Positions 33,453 through 43,364 of a DNA stretch of 64,000 bases are shown piece after piece (the stretch's first letter is position 1; every line of letters begins with the position of its first letter). The DNA comes from Marchantia polymorpha subsp. ruderalis (taxonomy: Eukaryota; Streptophyta; Marchantiopsida; Marchantiales; Marchantiaceae). The position numbers and the translations under genes were made by a program. The notes under the pieces were generated by a model. That model saw only the letters and a program-made list of their open reading frames with translations, ran no database searches and was not told the DNA's origin. The stretch lies in the NCBI GenBank assembly GCA_037833965.1, contig AP031353.1:17858501-17922500 (forward strand), written 5' to 3'.

Positions 33453-36400
33453 ATGACCTTCGACCGGGCGGCGGAGAGCGTCCCATTCTTGAATTCGCGA
33501 TTCCATTCTCTAGTGCGAGCTGCGCGCGTCCATCTGCTGGCTGCTAAGCATTCTCGACATCGCCGCGCAGAGGATTTCTTGGTGATTGAGGGAGAAGTGA
33601 GTGCGCGTGATTTGGAATTGAGGGCGATTAGAGTTTGCCGAGGAAGAGAGGAGCTCGAGCGGAGCGGAAGTACAATGAGCAAGCGGGCGAACTCCAAGAA
33701 CGCAATGACGAGACCGGGCCGATTGCGGATGGTACCGCTCCGTCTACCACAGAACGAGCTGCGCGCTTTCGAGGAGCGCCTGATAGCAAGAAAGCTCGAT
33801 TTCTTGCTATGGGGATGGAACTACATCTGTGTGGATATGGTGCGCAAGTGGCTAGAGCCACAGGGACCACCTTCGCGCGGATTGCGTCCGCATGTTGATC
33901 GGTGGACAGTCCAAGATTGGGCGCAGGCATTGGGGAGATGTGCCGGCATGCCAGGGCACCTCCTCTTCGACAGTGAGAGCGTCAAGGTGACCAAGCAGGA
34001 AGAGTCGCAATTTGTGGAGCTGTTCAAGAACGGGAGGTCTACCAAGAATGGGTACAGGACCCGCGATTACAAGGATCGATTCCGCCGGACTTTGTCCGCG
34101 GCGCTGCTGCAATTACTGCAGCCACACCGCGCCTGCTACATCACATTGTGGCAGGTCTCTTTTGTGGAGTGCATCATCGAGGGAACTCCAATTCACTGGG
34201 CGAGCATCCTGCACAGGGTGATGCGACAACACGCTTTTGAGGAGAAGGGGGAACTCTAAACCATCTCTCTCCTTTCCTCATCAATTTTTATCGACAGCGG
34301 AATTGTTTGACAGCGGCGGAGCTTGCGCGTTTTCCGCCGTTGTCCGTCGACCATCCCGGGAAGTATGTGCGGGAGAATGAGGTCGACACTGATGCAGAGT
34401 AGTCACCGACTTCTACTCCGTCAAGGAGGAGGGACGAAGGGAGAAATACTCCTGCAGCACGGGCGCTGCGGAAGCGGCGATGGAGAGAGTAGTCCGAAGA
34501 AGAGCAGCATCAAGAACCCTCTGCTCCCATTCGACCGCGGCCGTTGTACGAGTCATACAGCCGGCCGAAGCAGAAGGCGCGCAGGCTGGTGTTACCAGCC
34601 AACAGCGCGGACACGGCGACGATTGCGACGGAAAAAGGAAGTGCGTCGCCAGAGAGGAACGAGGGAGCGCGGACGTCCGCAGGAGCAACGGACCGCACTT
34701 CATCCTCGACGGACGAGAGGCCGCCTACGGGCCGAGGGACTCCGGAGTTACCACGTGCGTTGCGGACAGGTGTTCCGTTTGCGCACAGGCGAGACTCCGC
34801 GGACGGACGAGCCTCCGCGGACAGACGACCACAAGCGGACGTGGACCTACGCCTACGCGTGGGAAGAAGCAGTCCGCCTGTGCGCAGGTCACCTCCACAC
34901 GTGCCGCCTGTGCACAGGCAGGAATCACCCCCGTTCCAACGTAGGAAGGGGAAGGAGCCGGCGGAAGATCCGCCTACGAGACACCGGCCTTCGGGGCTTG
35001 ACCCTCCGGCGCACAACGCGCCGCGATTTGCGCCTTCGGCGCCAGGGCCTTCGAGCCGAGGAGATGCGAGCAGAGAGCGTGCGGAGGCCGCACCATCGGC
35101 GGGTAATCCGCCGGTAGATGCGCCTTCGGCGGTAGGGCCTCAGGGCCAAGGGACATCGGGCGAGCGGCCCCCGGCCATGTCGCCTTTGGCGATGGACGTC
35201 CGCGGCGCTACGCCTGCGGCGGACAAGGTGCCGGCATTTGCGCCTGCGCACAGGCCAAGCACAGCCCCCGCGGACCGATCGAGGGAGAAGCAACTGACAG
35301 AGGAGCGGAATGACTGTCCGCGGGATGAAATTTCGGTGCGCGACGCGCAATCAAACCCCGCGCAGCCACCCTCCGCTCGATCGCCTTCGGCGGCGGACGT
35401 CGGCGGCAGAGAGGATACGGTAGAAGACCAACAAGCGGGCGGCGGGGATGTAGCACAGGCACATTCGCCTACCGTCTTAGACATTTTGGCGAAGAGCAGC
35501 GAGGCTGCAGCGGTGCCTTCGCAGGCAGCACACGTCGACGACGTGCAGCCCCACTCGGGTCAGTCGCCGACGCAATCAATGGCGACTGAAATTCTCCACT
35601 CGGATGATGACGACGGAGGCTCCACCGAAGAATTGTCGGGAGCGGGGGATACCGAGGAGGAGGAGGAGGAAATTGTTGGAGCGCCGGCGGCGGCGCTCTC
35701 TAAGCAGGTGATTCCGCTGCTGAGGTACTTGGATCGCAAAATCGATAAATACGCCGATCCACTTCAGCCGGGATCTTACATCGAATTAGTGCGCAGGCGG
35801 ACTCGCACTAAAGTCCACACCAGCAAGCTACTAGCTAGAGTGGACCAGGAGTTGAGGGAATTGAAGGAGAAGCATGAATGCTTGTGGGGTCAGTATAACC
35901 TCAATTAGAAATTCTACAAGTACTCCGAAAAGGTGAGGGATGGGAAACTGGAAGAGCTCACCAAGGAGCAGGTGAAGGTCACGGAAGCACTGATTTCTGA
36001 GCAGACCCAGAATCGGATTTTGTCAGAGGAGCTCGTGCGACAGACGCGGTTGTTAGAGCAGTGTCAGCTCGCACGGCAGGCGGATGAGGATTTAATCCGC
36101 AGGCTACAGTCAGAGTGTGGCGAATTGAGAGCGCAGCGTGCTGAGGCCGAATCGCAATTAGTGGTAATTGAAGAGGATCGCAGGCGAGAGGCAGATCGCA
36201 CGAAGGAGGAGACAGCGAGGCGTGTCGCCCACTGTTTCAAGGGCTACGCCCACTAGGAAGTGGCGGCGCAGGAGAAACTCACACTACGTGAGTTTGAACT
36301 TCGCGCAGCCGGGTTGTTGACAGGCGACAGTAGGAGTCGGCGGAAGGTAGCAAAGAAGCTCGACGCTTTTCTGTCGAAGGTGCGGGATACCATGTCCACC

Positions 36401-36565
36401 CTCGAGGTGGAGGTGTCCGCGGCGTTGCAGCGGTTGGGACTGCGCAGTCGAGCGGAAGACTGGCAGGGTAGGGAGTTAGTGCGCGGCAGTCCGTCGCGCA
36501 GGAGACGTAGCACAGGTTCCGCGGAGTGTAGTGTAGCGTGGTTCCGTGCAGGCGTGGAGCGTAGT
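33453..36565 (+). pseudogene. X7 family X protein (broken)
   Basis: Starts at the ATG of MTFDRAAESVPFLNS, preceded by GAGCCGACC. The first stretch, to 34259, contains the whole early N-terminal domain: KLDFLLWGWNYICVDMV, LGRCAGMPGHLLF, FRRTLSAALLQLLQPHR, TPIHWASILHRVMRQHAFEEK. A one-base loss in a G run near 34248 shifts the frame; the match resumes at LNHLSPFLINFY. TAG stops at about 34399 and 34490 follow, then a long open middle (34544-35908) with RPKQKARRLV and the acidic LLRYLDRKIDKYADP segment. Further TAG stops occur at 35906 and at about 36254, where relatives have AHWEV (TGG to TAG). The tail reaches X8; after X8 the last codons GCA GTG TAG are at 41454-41462. Confidence 0.8.
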
Positions 36566-36995
36566 TGTGGTAACACACTTTTTGTTTTTTTGCAGAATTT
36601 AAACAATTTTAGAAAACAAGTACCGAAGCAGTGTCTGTAGTTAGAAAAGGGTACGTTAAATAGAGTGGATTGAGGAGATCGTCACGAGGTCACGAAGAAT
36701 CGCGAAGTCGGAGGTACCTGCGCCAAATGTCTTCGGCGCCTTCGGCAAAAGCTCCTTTTCTGAGGTGTCTCTACTCACGCGCTTCCAGCGTTTAAGGAAG
36801 CTACGCTTCCGGCGCAGACACCTCCGGAGGAGATTTTGCTAAAAACGTCAGAAGAATGGCACGGGCCTCTGAAAGCTTCCGACCATGAGTGCGCCTTCGG
36901 CGATGCGCCGCTAGCGCGGAAAGGGAAACCTTCATAACGATCGGAATACACGGTAGTTCCAGTTGGTTGAAGTTGCATTAGAAAGAGCTCGGGAC

Positions 36996-37011
36996 GCTCG
37001 TTCTAACGAGC
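36996..37011 (+). repeat. Leader hairpin in X8
   Basis: GCTCGTT-CT-AACGAGC, a 7-bp stem with a 2-nt loop, in the conserved leader block GAAAGAGCTCGGGACG. It is also present in X9 (43795-43810) and X6 (42784-42799); X7 and X4 keep the right arm but not the left. Confidence 0.5.
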
Positions 37012-37790
37012 CCAAGAGCGTTGGAGATGGATCAGGGACGAAGAAGTTATGAGCATCGGAAAACTCGTAGCCGGACATGCGCCGTTCGCGCTAGGGTTCA
37101 CAGTCGGAAAGGACTCCCGTACGCCTTCGGCGCAATCTCGCGCTCATGGGAGGAAATCAACTCAGAGTCGGAAGCGCCTTTGGCGGCTGCGCAACGGAAG
37201 AAAAGCGCCGGCCGGATGTACGCCTCCGAAGTGGCGCTGATAGGCGGATGCGCTGGCATGATTTGCGCTGGCATGACTTGCGCCGGCGGGATATGCGCCG
37301 TTAGCAATAGACGAAGCAGAACGGATAAAACAAGTGGTACGAATACGCGCCGGCGTAATTCGCGCCGACTGAATGTGCGCCTCCAGCAAGGCGCCGACGG
37401 ATAAGGAACACGCCAGCGGCGACACGCCTCCGGTGATGGTCGGGTTAGGAAAAGACAACATAGCCGACGTATACACTGCGGCGAACTCGAGTCCGGAAGA
37501 CGGTGGCGGCGGGAGAATTCAACATTCACGCATGCGAATGCGCGCAGTGCGGAGACGTGAATTCGAGCATGCAAGGGCGAACCGTTAGGCTGTATAGCCG
37601 GCTGTGTAAATTGTAACCAGTAAGAACGTTGGACGATCTTGAATTCGGAGAAGAAAAGACTGCCCTCCAGTCTCATTCTCTCATTCTTGATTTTGCGATT
37701 TCCAGCTTCCAAGATTACGCGCAAGGGCGGAGAGACCTGCAGAGAGAGGAGAGAGTGCGGAGGCGAGTTGCGCAAGGATCTTGACAGACC

Positions 37791-40490
37791 TTGGAGAGAA
37801 TTGCGAGTAGCGAACTTGAGCGTGAGAGAAGAGAGAGTGACAGCAGTCAGTGCTTGAGCGGCCGACGCGCAGTGGTGATTGTGAGAGAGCGAGTGGAGGG
37901 GAGAACGTTTGTGTGTGCAGGAAACGCATTGTCGAAGGTCCCCCAGCTGCGAGTGTCTCCACTCAGAGTGCCGCAGATCGGTCTGCGCGCATTCCAAGAT
38001 GTGCTGACAGGGCTGAAGCTCGATTTCCTCCTGTGGGGATGGAACTGGACATGTCCGGAGATGGTGCGCGAGTATCTGCAGGAGAGACACAAGCCCTCAC
38101 GCGGATTCCGTCCACATCCAGAGAGGTGGGACATTTGTGACTGGACGCAGGTGTTGGGCAGGTGTGCCGGCGAGGAAGGGTATCTCCTCTTCGAGGCCGA
38201 TAGCGTGAAGGTGTCCAAGGAGGAAGAAATCTCCTACAATGATCTTTTCAAAGTTGCCAGGCATCCCAAGAACGGTTTCCGGACACGGGATTACAAAGAT
38301 CGATTGCGGAGAAATGTCGCGACTGCATTGCTGCAGATATTGCAGCCGACCAAGACCGCTTACATGCATGGTTGGCAAGTAGGATTTGTGGAGCTAGTGT
38401 TGTCAGGAGCTCCAGTGCATTGGGCACGGCTCCTGTGGAAGGTGACGCGCCAACATGCGCAAGAAGAGAGAGGGGGAACCCTCAATCATCTTTCGCCTTA
38501 CCTGATTGTGTTTTATCGGGCGATGGGATGTTTGACAAATTCAGAGCGGACACGGTTTCCGCTGCTGACCCGGAGCTATCTAGGTAGATACTCGCGGGAG
38601 GCCGAAGTAGACACGGATCCGGACGAGGCACCTGCCAGTCCGCCTCCGGCTCCGGCCCCAGCAAGAGCAGCAGAAGAACGTCGAAGTGAGCGCATTCCGC
38701 GAAAGCGGAAGTGGGATGAGAGACCTGAGGACAGGCAGCCGGAAGTGCCAGCTGCGCCGTCTCGTAGTCGGCCAACCAACGAGCCTCACAGCCGACCGAA
38801 ACAGAGGGCACGCAAAGTGCCAACTAGTACAGAGGAGACCGGGCGTACTCCCGTCCGGCGGAGTATCCTGCCCACGCAGGAGGAGATAATCGCACAGATT
38901 CTGGGGAAGTCGGCAAATACCTCTGCGCAGAAGGCACCAATGCCTTCGGAAGAAGACAGACGGACTGAAAGTCGGCCGACTACGAGTCGAGCGACTAAAG
39001 GTCGACAAACGGAAGGAAGGCCGACTGAGCGGCGCGTTGAACCGGATAGCAAGCCGGAAGCAGAAGGGAGTTTGGCTAACGAGCCAACAACCCTCAGAGG
39101 GTCGCCTTCGGCGGAAGGCACTTCTGGGAAAACGCCGCCAGCAAGCAGGCCAAGTGAAGTGAAGACGCGCATGGTGTATCCGACTGCCAGTCGGACACCT
39201 GCTAGTCGGCCGACTGCGAGTCGGTCAACAGAGAGTCGGCCAGATTCGCCGACTGCGAGACGGACAGGGCCGGCGACCAGTGTGCGGACGCCTTCGGCGG
39301 ACGCACCTCCAGCGAAGACACCTTCCGCGCAGATCGCGCCGGAAGGGCAGGCAGCAGAAGCGGGCGGTGCAAAGGTGACAGAAGACACTACGGCGTCGAC
39401 CCCTTCGGAAACCAAAGATCGAGCCGGAACAGGGGCTCAAGCAGTGGGATCCCCCACTGCCTTGGATATTTTAGCAGGGAGTGGAGCGGCAGTCGCGGCG
39501 GAAGCTGCTGCGCGCCACAGTTCCAGGGAGTCGCCAAGAGATTCGGTGGCGACCGAAATCCTCGAAACGGAGGATGAGACGAGCTCGGAAGAGCAGGAAG
39601 CGAACTCTGTGCAGAAAACGCCAACAGGGGTGTTGTGCGAGCAGATAGTTCCACTCCTGCGATATCTGGATCGCAAGACATCCAAGTACTCGGGTACCGG
39701 AAAACCGCAGTCTTACGTGGAGACTGTCAAGCGCAGGACGAGGAGCAAGGTGGCCACTTGGACCTCTAGGTGCCAAACATTGCAGGATAGGAACGCTACC
39801 CTCCGACAGCACCTGGCGGTCACGCAGAAGCTATATCAAACCTTGCAACAGCAGTTTGAGGATGCGGCGACGAAAAACCAGGCGGATGCCGAGCTAATGC
39901 GGGCAAAGATCGAGTCGGAATTGCAGGAAGAGCGGAGACAAAACCGCATCTTAGCAGAAGAGCTTGCGCGCCAGAAGCGCGCCTTAGAAGAAAGTCAAAG
40001 TACACGCAAGGAGGATGAGGAGTTGTTGCGCAACTTGCAATCCGAGTGCGCGGATTTGAGGGCGCAGCGCGCAGATGCGGAAATGCAGCTAGCAGAGGTG
40101 GAAGGCAGCTGCCGGACGCGAGAAGAGTTGGCGACGCGGGTGAGTCACTGTCTAAAAGGATACGCCCATTGGGAGGTGGCAGCTCAAGAGAAGATCACAC
40201 TCAGGGAGTTCGAGCTTCGGGCGGCGGCATTGACGGAGGGTGACAGTCGGAGTCGGCGGCGAGTAGCGAGGAAATTAGAATCCTTCTTGTCGGGTGCGCG
40301 CGACACTATGGCGCACTTGGAGTCGGAAGTGACTGCAGCCCTCCGGCGTCTGGGGTTGCGCAGCCGGTCGGAAGATTGGCAAGGTAGAGATAGAGAGCGA
40401 GGCAGTCCGGCGCGCAGGAGGCGCAGCACCGGATCTGCAGAGTGCAGTAGCGTAGTTTGGTTTCGTGCAAGTGTTGCAAGTAGTAGATAG
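37791..40490 (+). CDS. X8 family X protein, open frame without its usual ATG
   Basis: Open frame of about 900 codons ending in TAG at 40490, but beginning only with TTG codons. At 37929-37931 the codon that is ATG in X9 (and in X2, X6, X7) is TTG. The next ATG is well inside the N-terminal domain. The rest is intact. The conserved domain (LDFLLWGWNWTC, FRPHPERWDICDW, LGRCAGEEGYLLF, FRTRDYKDRLRRNVATALLQI, PVHWARLLWKVTRQHAQEERGG) occupies about residues 60-255. A disordered Pro/Arg/Ser/Thr-rich part with SRPT-type repeats runs to about 560. Then come PTALDILAGSGAAVAA, an acidic patch, LLRYLDRK, and a long coiled coil to about 800. The tail is HWEVAAQEKITLREFELRAA and a basic end. No transposase or polymerase motif. 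Probably not translated from its normal start. Confidence 0.65.
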   Translation: MERIASSELERERRESDSSQCLSGRRAVVIVRERVEGRTFVCAGNALSKVPQLRVSPLRVPQIGLRAFQDVLTGLKLDFLLWGWNWTCPEMVREYLQERHKPSRGFRPHPERWDICDWTQVLGRCAGEEGYLLFEADSVKVSKEEEISYNDLFKVARHPKNGFRTRDYKDRLRRNVATALLQILQPTKTAYMHGWQVGFVELVLSGAPVHWARLLWKVTRQHAQEERGGTLNHLSPYLIVFYRAMGCLTNSERTRFPLLTRSYLGRYSREAEVDTDPDEAPASPPPAPAPARAAEERRSERIPRKRKWDERPEDRQPEVPAAPSRSRPTNEPHSRPKQRARKVPTSTEETGRTPVRRSILPTQEEIIAQILGKSANTSAQKAPMPSEEDRRTESRPTTSRATKGRQTEGRPTERRVEPDSKPEAEGSLANEPTTLRGSPSAEGTSGKTPPASRPSEVKTRMVYPTASRTPASRPTASRSTESRPDSPTARRTGPATSVRTPSADAPPAKTPSAQIAPEGQAAEAGGAKVTEDTTASTPSETKDRAGTGAQAVGSPTALDILAGSGAAVAAEAAARHSSRESPRDSVATEILETEDETSSEEQEANSVQKTPTGVLCEQIVPLLRYLDRKTSKYSGTGKPQSYVETVKRRTRSKVATWTSRCQTLQDRNATLRQHLAVTQKLYQTLQQQFEDAATKNQADAELMRAKIESELQEERRQNRILAEELARQKRALEESQSTRKEDEELLRNLQSECADLRAQRADAEMQLAEVEGSCRTREELATRVSHCLKGYAHWEVAAQEKITLREFELRAAALTEGDSRSRRRVARKLESFLSGARDTMAHLESEVTAALRRLGLRSRSEDWQGRDRERGSPARRRRSTGSAECSSVVWFRASVASSR

Positions 40491-41448
40491 GATAGCGTAG
40501 TGTTAGTTTGGACCTTTGAGGGTATAAAGTAGATCAAGGCGTTTTGCCTTGAGACTCTTCCAGTTTCGGAAGTGCAGATCAGGAACTCACTTTCTTGGCG
40601 TGTTTGTGCATTTTGGTCCTGGCACCACGTAGAGAAGCTGCAGCATAGCGAAGTTACCGTATGTTGTAGTTGAAGGCCTTCGGCTGAATGTTCAGAGCTA
40701 GCACCCGGTTAGAGACTTGAGTAGTGCGGATCTGCACCTGCGGGTGATTTCTGATGCTCAGAGCCGGCTGCGAGTTAGAGACTTGAACAGTTCCCCCTTA
40801 CTCCTTCGAGTGACATATCCTGATTGTACTCCTACGGGAAGTTTCCCCTGAATGCCAAAGTGAAGTTTTATTACTTCGTGTAAGCCTTGGTTTGCAATTC
40901 AGGTTGTGTGTGTGTGTTACTGGATTGTGTCTCAGTTAAGTTCTCAGTCGGGCCTGTACCCCCTGCGTTTGGTGTGAGTCGAGGGTGACGTCCACGGCGT
41001 ATGAAGGGGCTTCGTTCCGAAGTGGGAAGTCCAGTCCGGGTTCCCTACGCTAGTTCCTGGCGGAAGGGCAGTAAAAGCCGGAGTGGGAGTCACTACCTGC
41101 AGAACCTCTGAGTGAACTTTTGAGACACTTTCCCCCTGAAATCCGAAGCGGAGGTCCTGACCGACCTCCGAGTTGTGCTTTTGCCAGTTTCAGGTGTGTG
41201 TGTGTGTGTGTTGAGTGACTACGCTGTACTGTGCATCCTCCAAGCATCCTCCGAGTCGAGTATCCTCCTCCGAGTCGAGCCTCCGAGTCGAGCACTGCAG
41301 TATTTCTGGGAGTGACAGTCGCCTGAGAATTCAAACTCTACAAAGTCTGTTAAACGTGACACTTTTTACTCTGTGTGTTGCCTCTGTCCCTGTGGGTTCG
41401 ATCTTTTTACCACCATACTGCAGTTTTAGCCTTTGGTGGGTTATTACA
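40491..41448 (+). other. X8 3' untranslated region
   Basis: Non-coding 958 bp: TATAAA and hairpin, two copies of a GTTAGAGACTTGA block about 67 bp apart (near 40708 and 40776), a short GT run (about 41192-41210), and three CCTCCGAGTCGAG-type direct repeats (about 41245-41290). The terminal block GCAGTATTTCTGGGAGTGAC...TTATTACA follows. X9 has the same plan with fewer CCGAGTCGAG repeats. Confidence 0.6.
40523..40552 (+). promoter_or_regulatory. X8 TATAAA box plus hairpin
   Basis: TATAAA (40523-40528), then 12 nt from its first base the stem TCAAGGC-GTTT-T-GCCTTGA (40534-40552). The same arrangement occurs in every copy that keeps this region. In X7 the second stem pair is C-G instead of A-T, a compensatory change. 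Confidence 0.65.
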
Positions 41449-42464
41449 GTAGTGCAGTGTAGTGCTAGTTAGGACTTAGTAGGTATAAAATAGTTCCAGG
41501 CGTTTTGCCTGGGGTTCTTTCCCAAACTCAGAAGTGCAGATCAGGAACCCATTTCCTCTGCGTGTTTGTGTCCTTGAGTTCTGTCACCACGCACGAGGAG
41601 TTACAACTTAGCGTTCCGCATTTTGTAGCTGAAGGCCTTCGGCCGAATGTTCAGAGCTAGCACATTGGTTAGAGACTTGAGTAGTTCGGATCTGCACCTG
41701 CGGGTGATTGCCGATGCTCAGAGCCAGTGACTAGTTAGATACTTGAACAGTTTCGCCCCTACACCTTCGAGTGTTTCTTTCTGATTGTACTCCTTTGGGA
41801 TTTTTCCCCTGAATGCCAAAGTGAAGTTTTGCTACTTCGTGTAAGCCTTGGTTGTAAGTTCAGGTTACGCTGCAGCAGGTGCCTTGAGGGTAACCCCTGT
41901 AGTATTTCTGGGAATGACAAGTGCCTGAGAATTCAAACTCTTCAATAGACTGTTGTTGTGTTACTGGAATGTTTCTCAGTGAGTCCTTCAGTGCGGACCT
42001 GTGTTCTCTGCGCGTTTTGTGAGTTGAGAGTGTTGTTCACCGCGTATGAGTGACTTCGATCCGAAGTAGGCAGTCCAAACCGGACTGCCTACTTTCCTAC
42101 GCTAGCAGCAAGCTAGCGGAAGTGTTGTAAAAGCCGGAGTTGGGAGTCACTACCCGCAGCTTTGCTGAGTGTACTCTTGAGAGACTTCCCCCCTGAAATC
42201 TTGAGTGGAGGTCCTAACGGATCTCTGGGTTATGTTTCTGTAGTTTCAGGTGTGTGTGTGTGTGTGTTACGCTGCACTGTGCGACCTCCGAGTGCGCTCC
42301 GAGTGGACACTTGCAGTATTTCTGGGAGTGACAGTCGCCTGAGAATTCAAACTCCTCAATAGTCTGTTAAACGTGACACTTTGTACCCTGTGTGTTCCTC
42401 TGTCCCTGTGGGTTCGACCATACTACCACTATATTGCAGTTTTAGCCTTTAGTGGGTTATTACA
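41449..42464 (+). other. X7 3' untranslated region
   Basis: After the GTAGT duplicate the last X7 codons end at 41462. TATAAA at 41484-41489 and the stem CCAGGC-GTTTT-GCCTGG at 41496-41512 follow. The region consists of two related halves (about 41480-41955 and 41956-42464), each ending in CAGTATTTCTGGGA...TGAGAATTCAAACTC...CAATAG.CTGTT. This shows an old tandem duplication, which X8 and X9 have partly deleted. Confidence 0.7.
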
Positions 42465-42469
42465 TCACT

Positions 42470-43364
42470 TTTTGTTTTTGTGCGGAATTTAAAACAATTT
42501 TGGAAAACAGTACCGCAGCGGCCGTGTAAATGGTGATCGATACATTTAAATAGAGTCAAGATGGATAATCGCGGGTCTCGTGTGATCTCGTAGTATCCAG
42601 AAGTTGGAAGCAATGTCCGGAACAGGCGCCTCGACCTGAACGATCAATTCTGAAGGAGTTCTCCTTCGGCGCAAGGCGCATAATCCGCCTTCGGCGATAC
42701 GACTTTGGCGTTATGGAAATCCTTCAGAGCTTATTCAATTCACAACGCCTTGACTTGTTTAGGGTCTCGAAAGAACTTGACACGCTCGTTCTAACGAGCC
42801 TAAGATAGCCTAGAACGGATGAGTACTCAGGCTGTTGTGACTATTGGAAGATACGAAGACGTATGCCTTCGGCAGAAGGAGTTCGCCTTCGGCGGTAAGT
42901 CCGCTGGAAAATCCGCCTTCGGCGGAAGGAGTTCGCCTTCGGGGGTGAAGTCTTTGTACGGCTCCTTCGGCGCCAGCGCATCAAGATTAGGTAAATGACT
43001 TCGGAGGTAGCAACTCCGTACGGTCCGCCTTCGGCTCAACGCCCTCGGTGGGACGGACATGTGCGCCTTTGGCGGGACAGAGCTCCGGCGGCGAGAGCGC
43101 CTTCGGAGGGACAAGAATGATCGATAGACAAGACAAGATTCGTTGACCACGGTCAACGCCTTCGGCCATGCACCTACGCCGACGGACATCTTTAGAAAGT
43201 TCGCCTTCGGCGGTGCGAGATGGATACAAGTAGCGAGTCGGCCAAGGGCGAAAGCCTTCGCCGCCGCGCCTTCGGCGGAACGCCTTCGGCGCTGCGCGAC
43301 CATGGCCGCGGCGAAGTACGATGGCGGATCTCAAATTGAAATCTCGAGCGTGTGAGTGCGCGCG
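42470..43364 (+). other. X6 leader segment between X7 and X9
   Basis: 895 bp of X6 leader: TTTTGTTTTTGTGCGGAATTT near the start, the conserved GCTCGTTCTAACGAGC hairpin (42784-42799), then a dense run of CGCCTTCGGCG-type mini-palindromes (about 42655-43310). It ends ...GAGTGCGCG, where X9 is inserted. No coding capacity recognised. Confidence 0.7.

Larger units (their letters stand above)
36566..41448 (+). mobile_element. X8: complete family X element
   Basis: 4,883 bp, from TGTGGTAACACACTTTTTG to GGTGGGTTATTACA, flanked by perfect GTAGT duplications (36561-36565 and 41449-41453). It lies in the last codons of the X7 frame. Structure: 1.2-kb leader, one long frame (37791-40490), then about 950 bp with a TATAAA box, hairpin, short repeats and a GT run. 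There are no LTRs: I looked for the first few hundred bases at the other end and did not find them. About one in fifty bases seems to differ from X9. TG...CA ends with a 5-bp duplication are typical of integrase-mediated insertion, but no integrase is encoded. Confidence 0.9.
32259..42464 (+). mobile_element. X7: family X element, split by X8
   Basis: Inserted 14 bases inside the left end of X6, flanked by TCACT on both sides. It starts TGTGGTACCCCACTTTTGG and ends AGTGGGTTATTACA; start and inverse end agree at about 15 of 19 bases. Its own sequence is 32259-36565 plus 41454-42464, about 5.3 kb. X8 is inserted at the last codons of its frame (duplication GTAGT). The leader has several perfect palindromes such as 32785-32802. 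Its frame contains stops and a frameshift, so this copy is dead. Confidence 0.9.

Noticed and set aside
37098-38090. Minus-strand frame of 330 codons opposite the X8 leader and start
   Set aside because: It lies antisense to conserved family X sequence, crosses the boundary between leader and frame, and has no protein-like conservation of its own.
42395-42464. Pol III B-box-like GGTTCGA motif (GTGGGTTCGACC) near the 3' end of family X copies, hinting at a tRNA or SINE
   Set aside because: No A box at the right distance, no cloverleaf, and the motif is part of the conserved element terminus at each 3' end.
42900-43310. Regularly spaced GC-rich repeats considered as a CRISPR-like array or satellite
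   Set aside because: Units are short palindromes with irregular spacing and no unique spacers of constant length; the context is eukaryotic transposon DNA.
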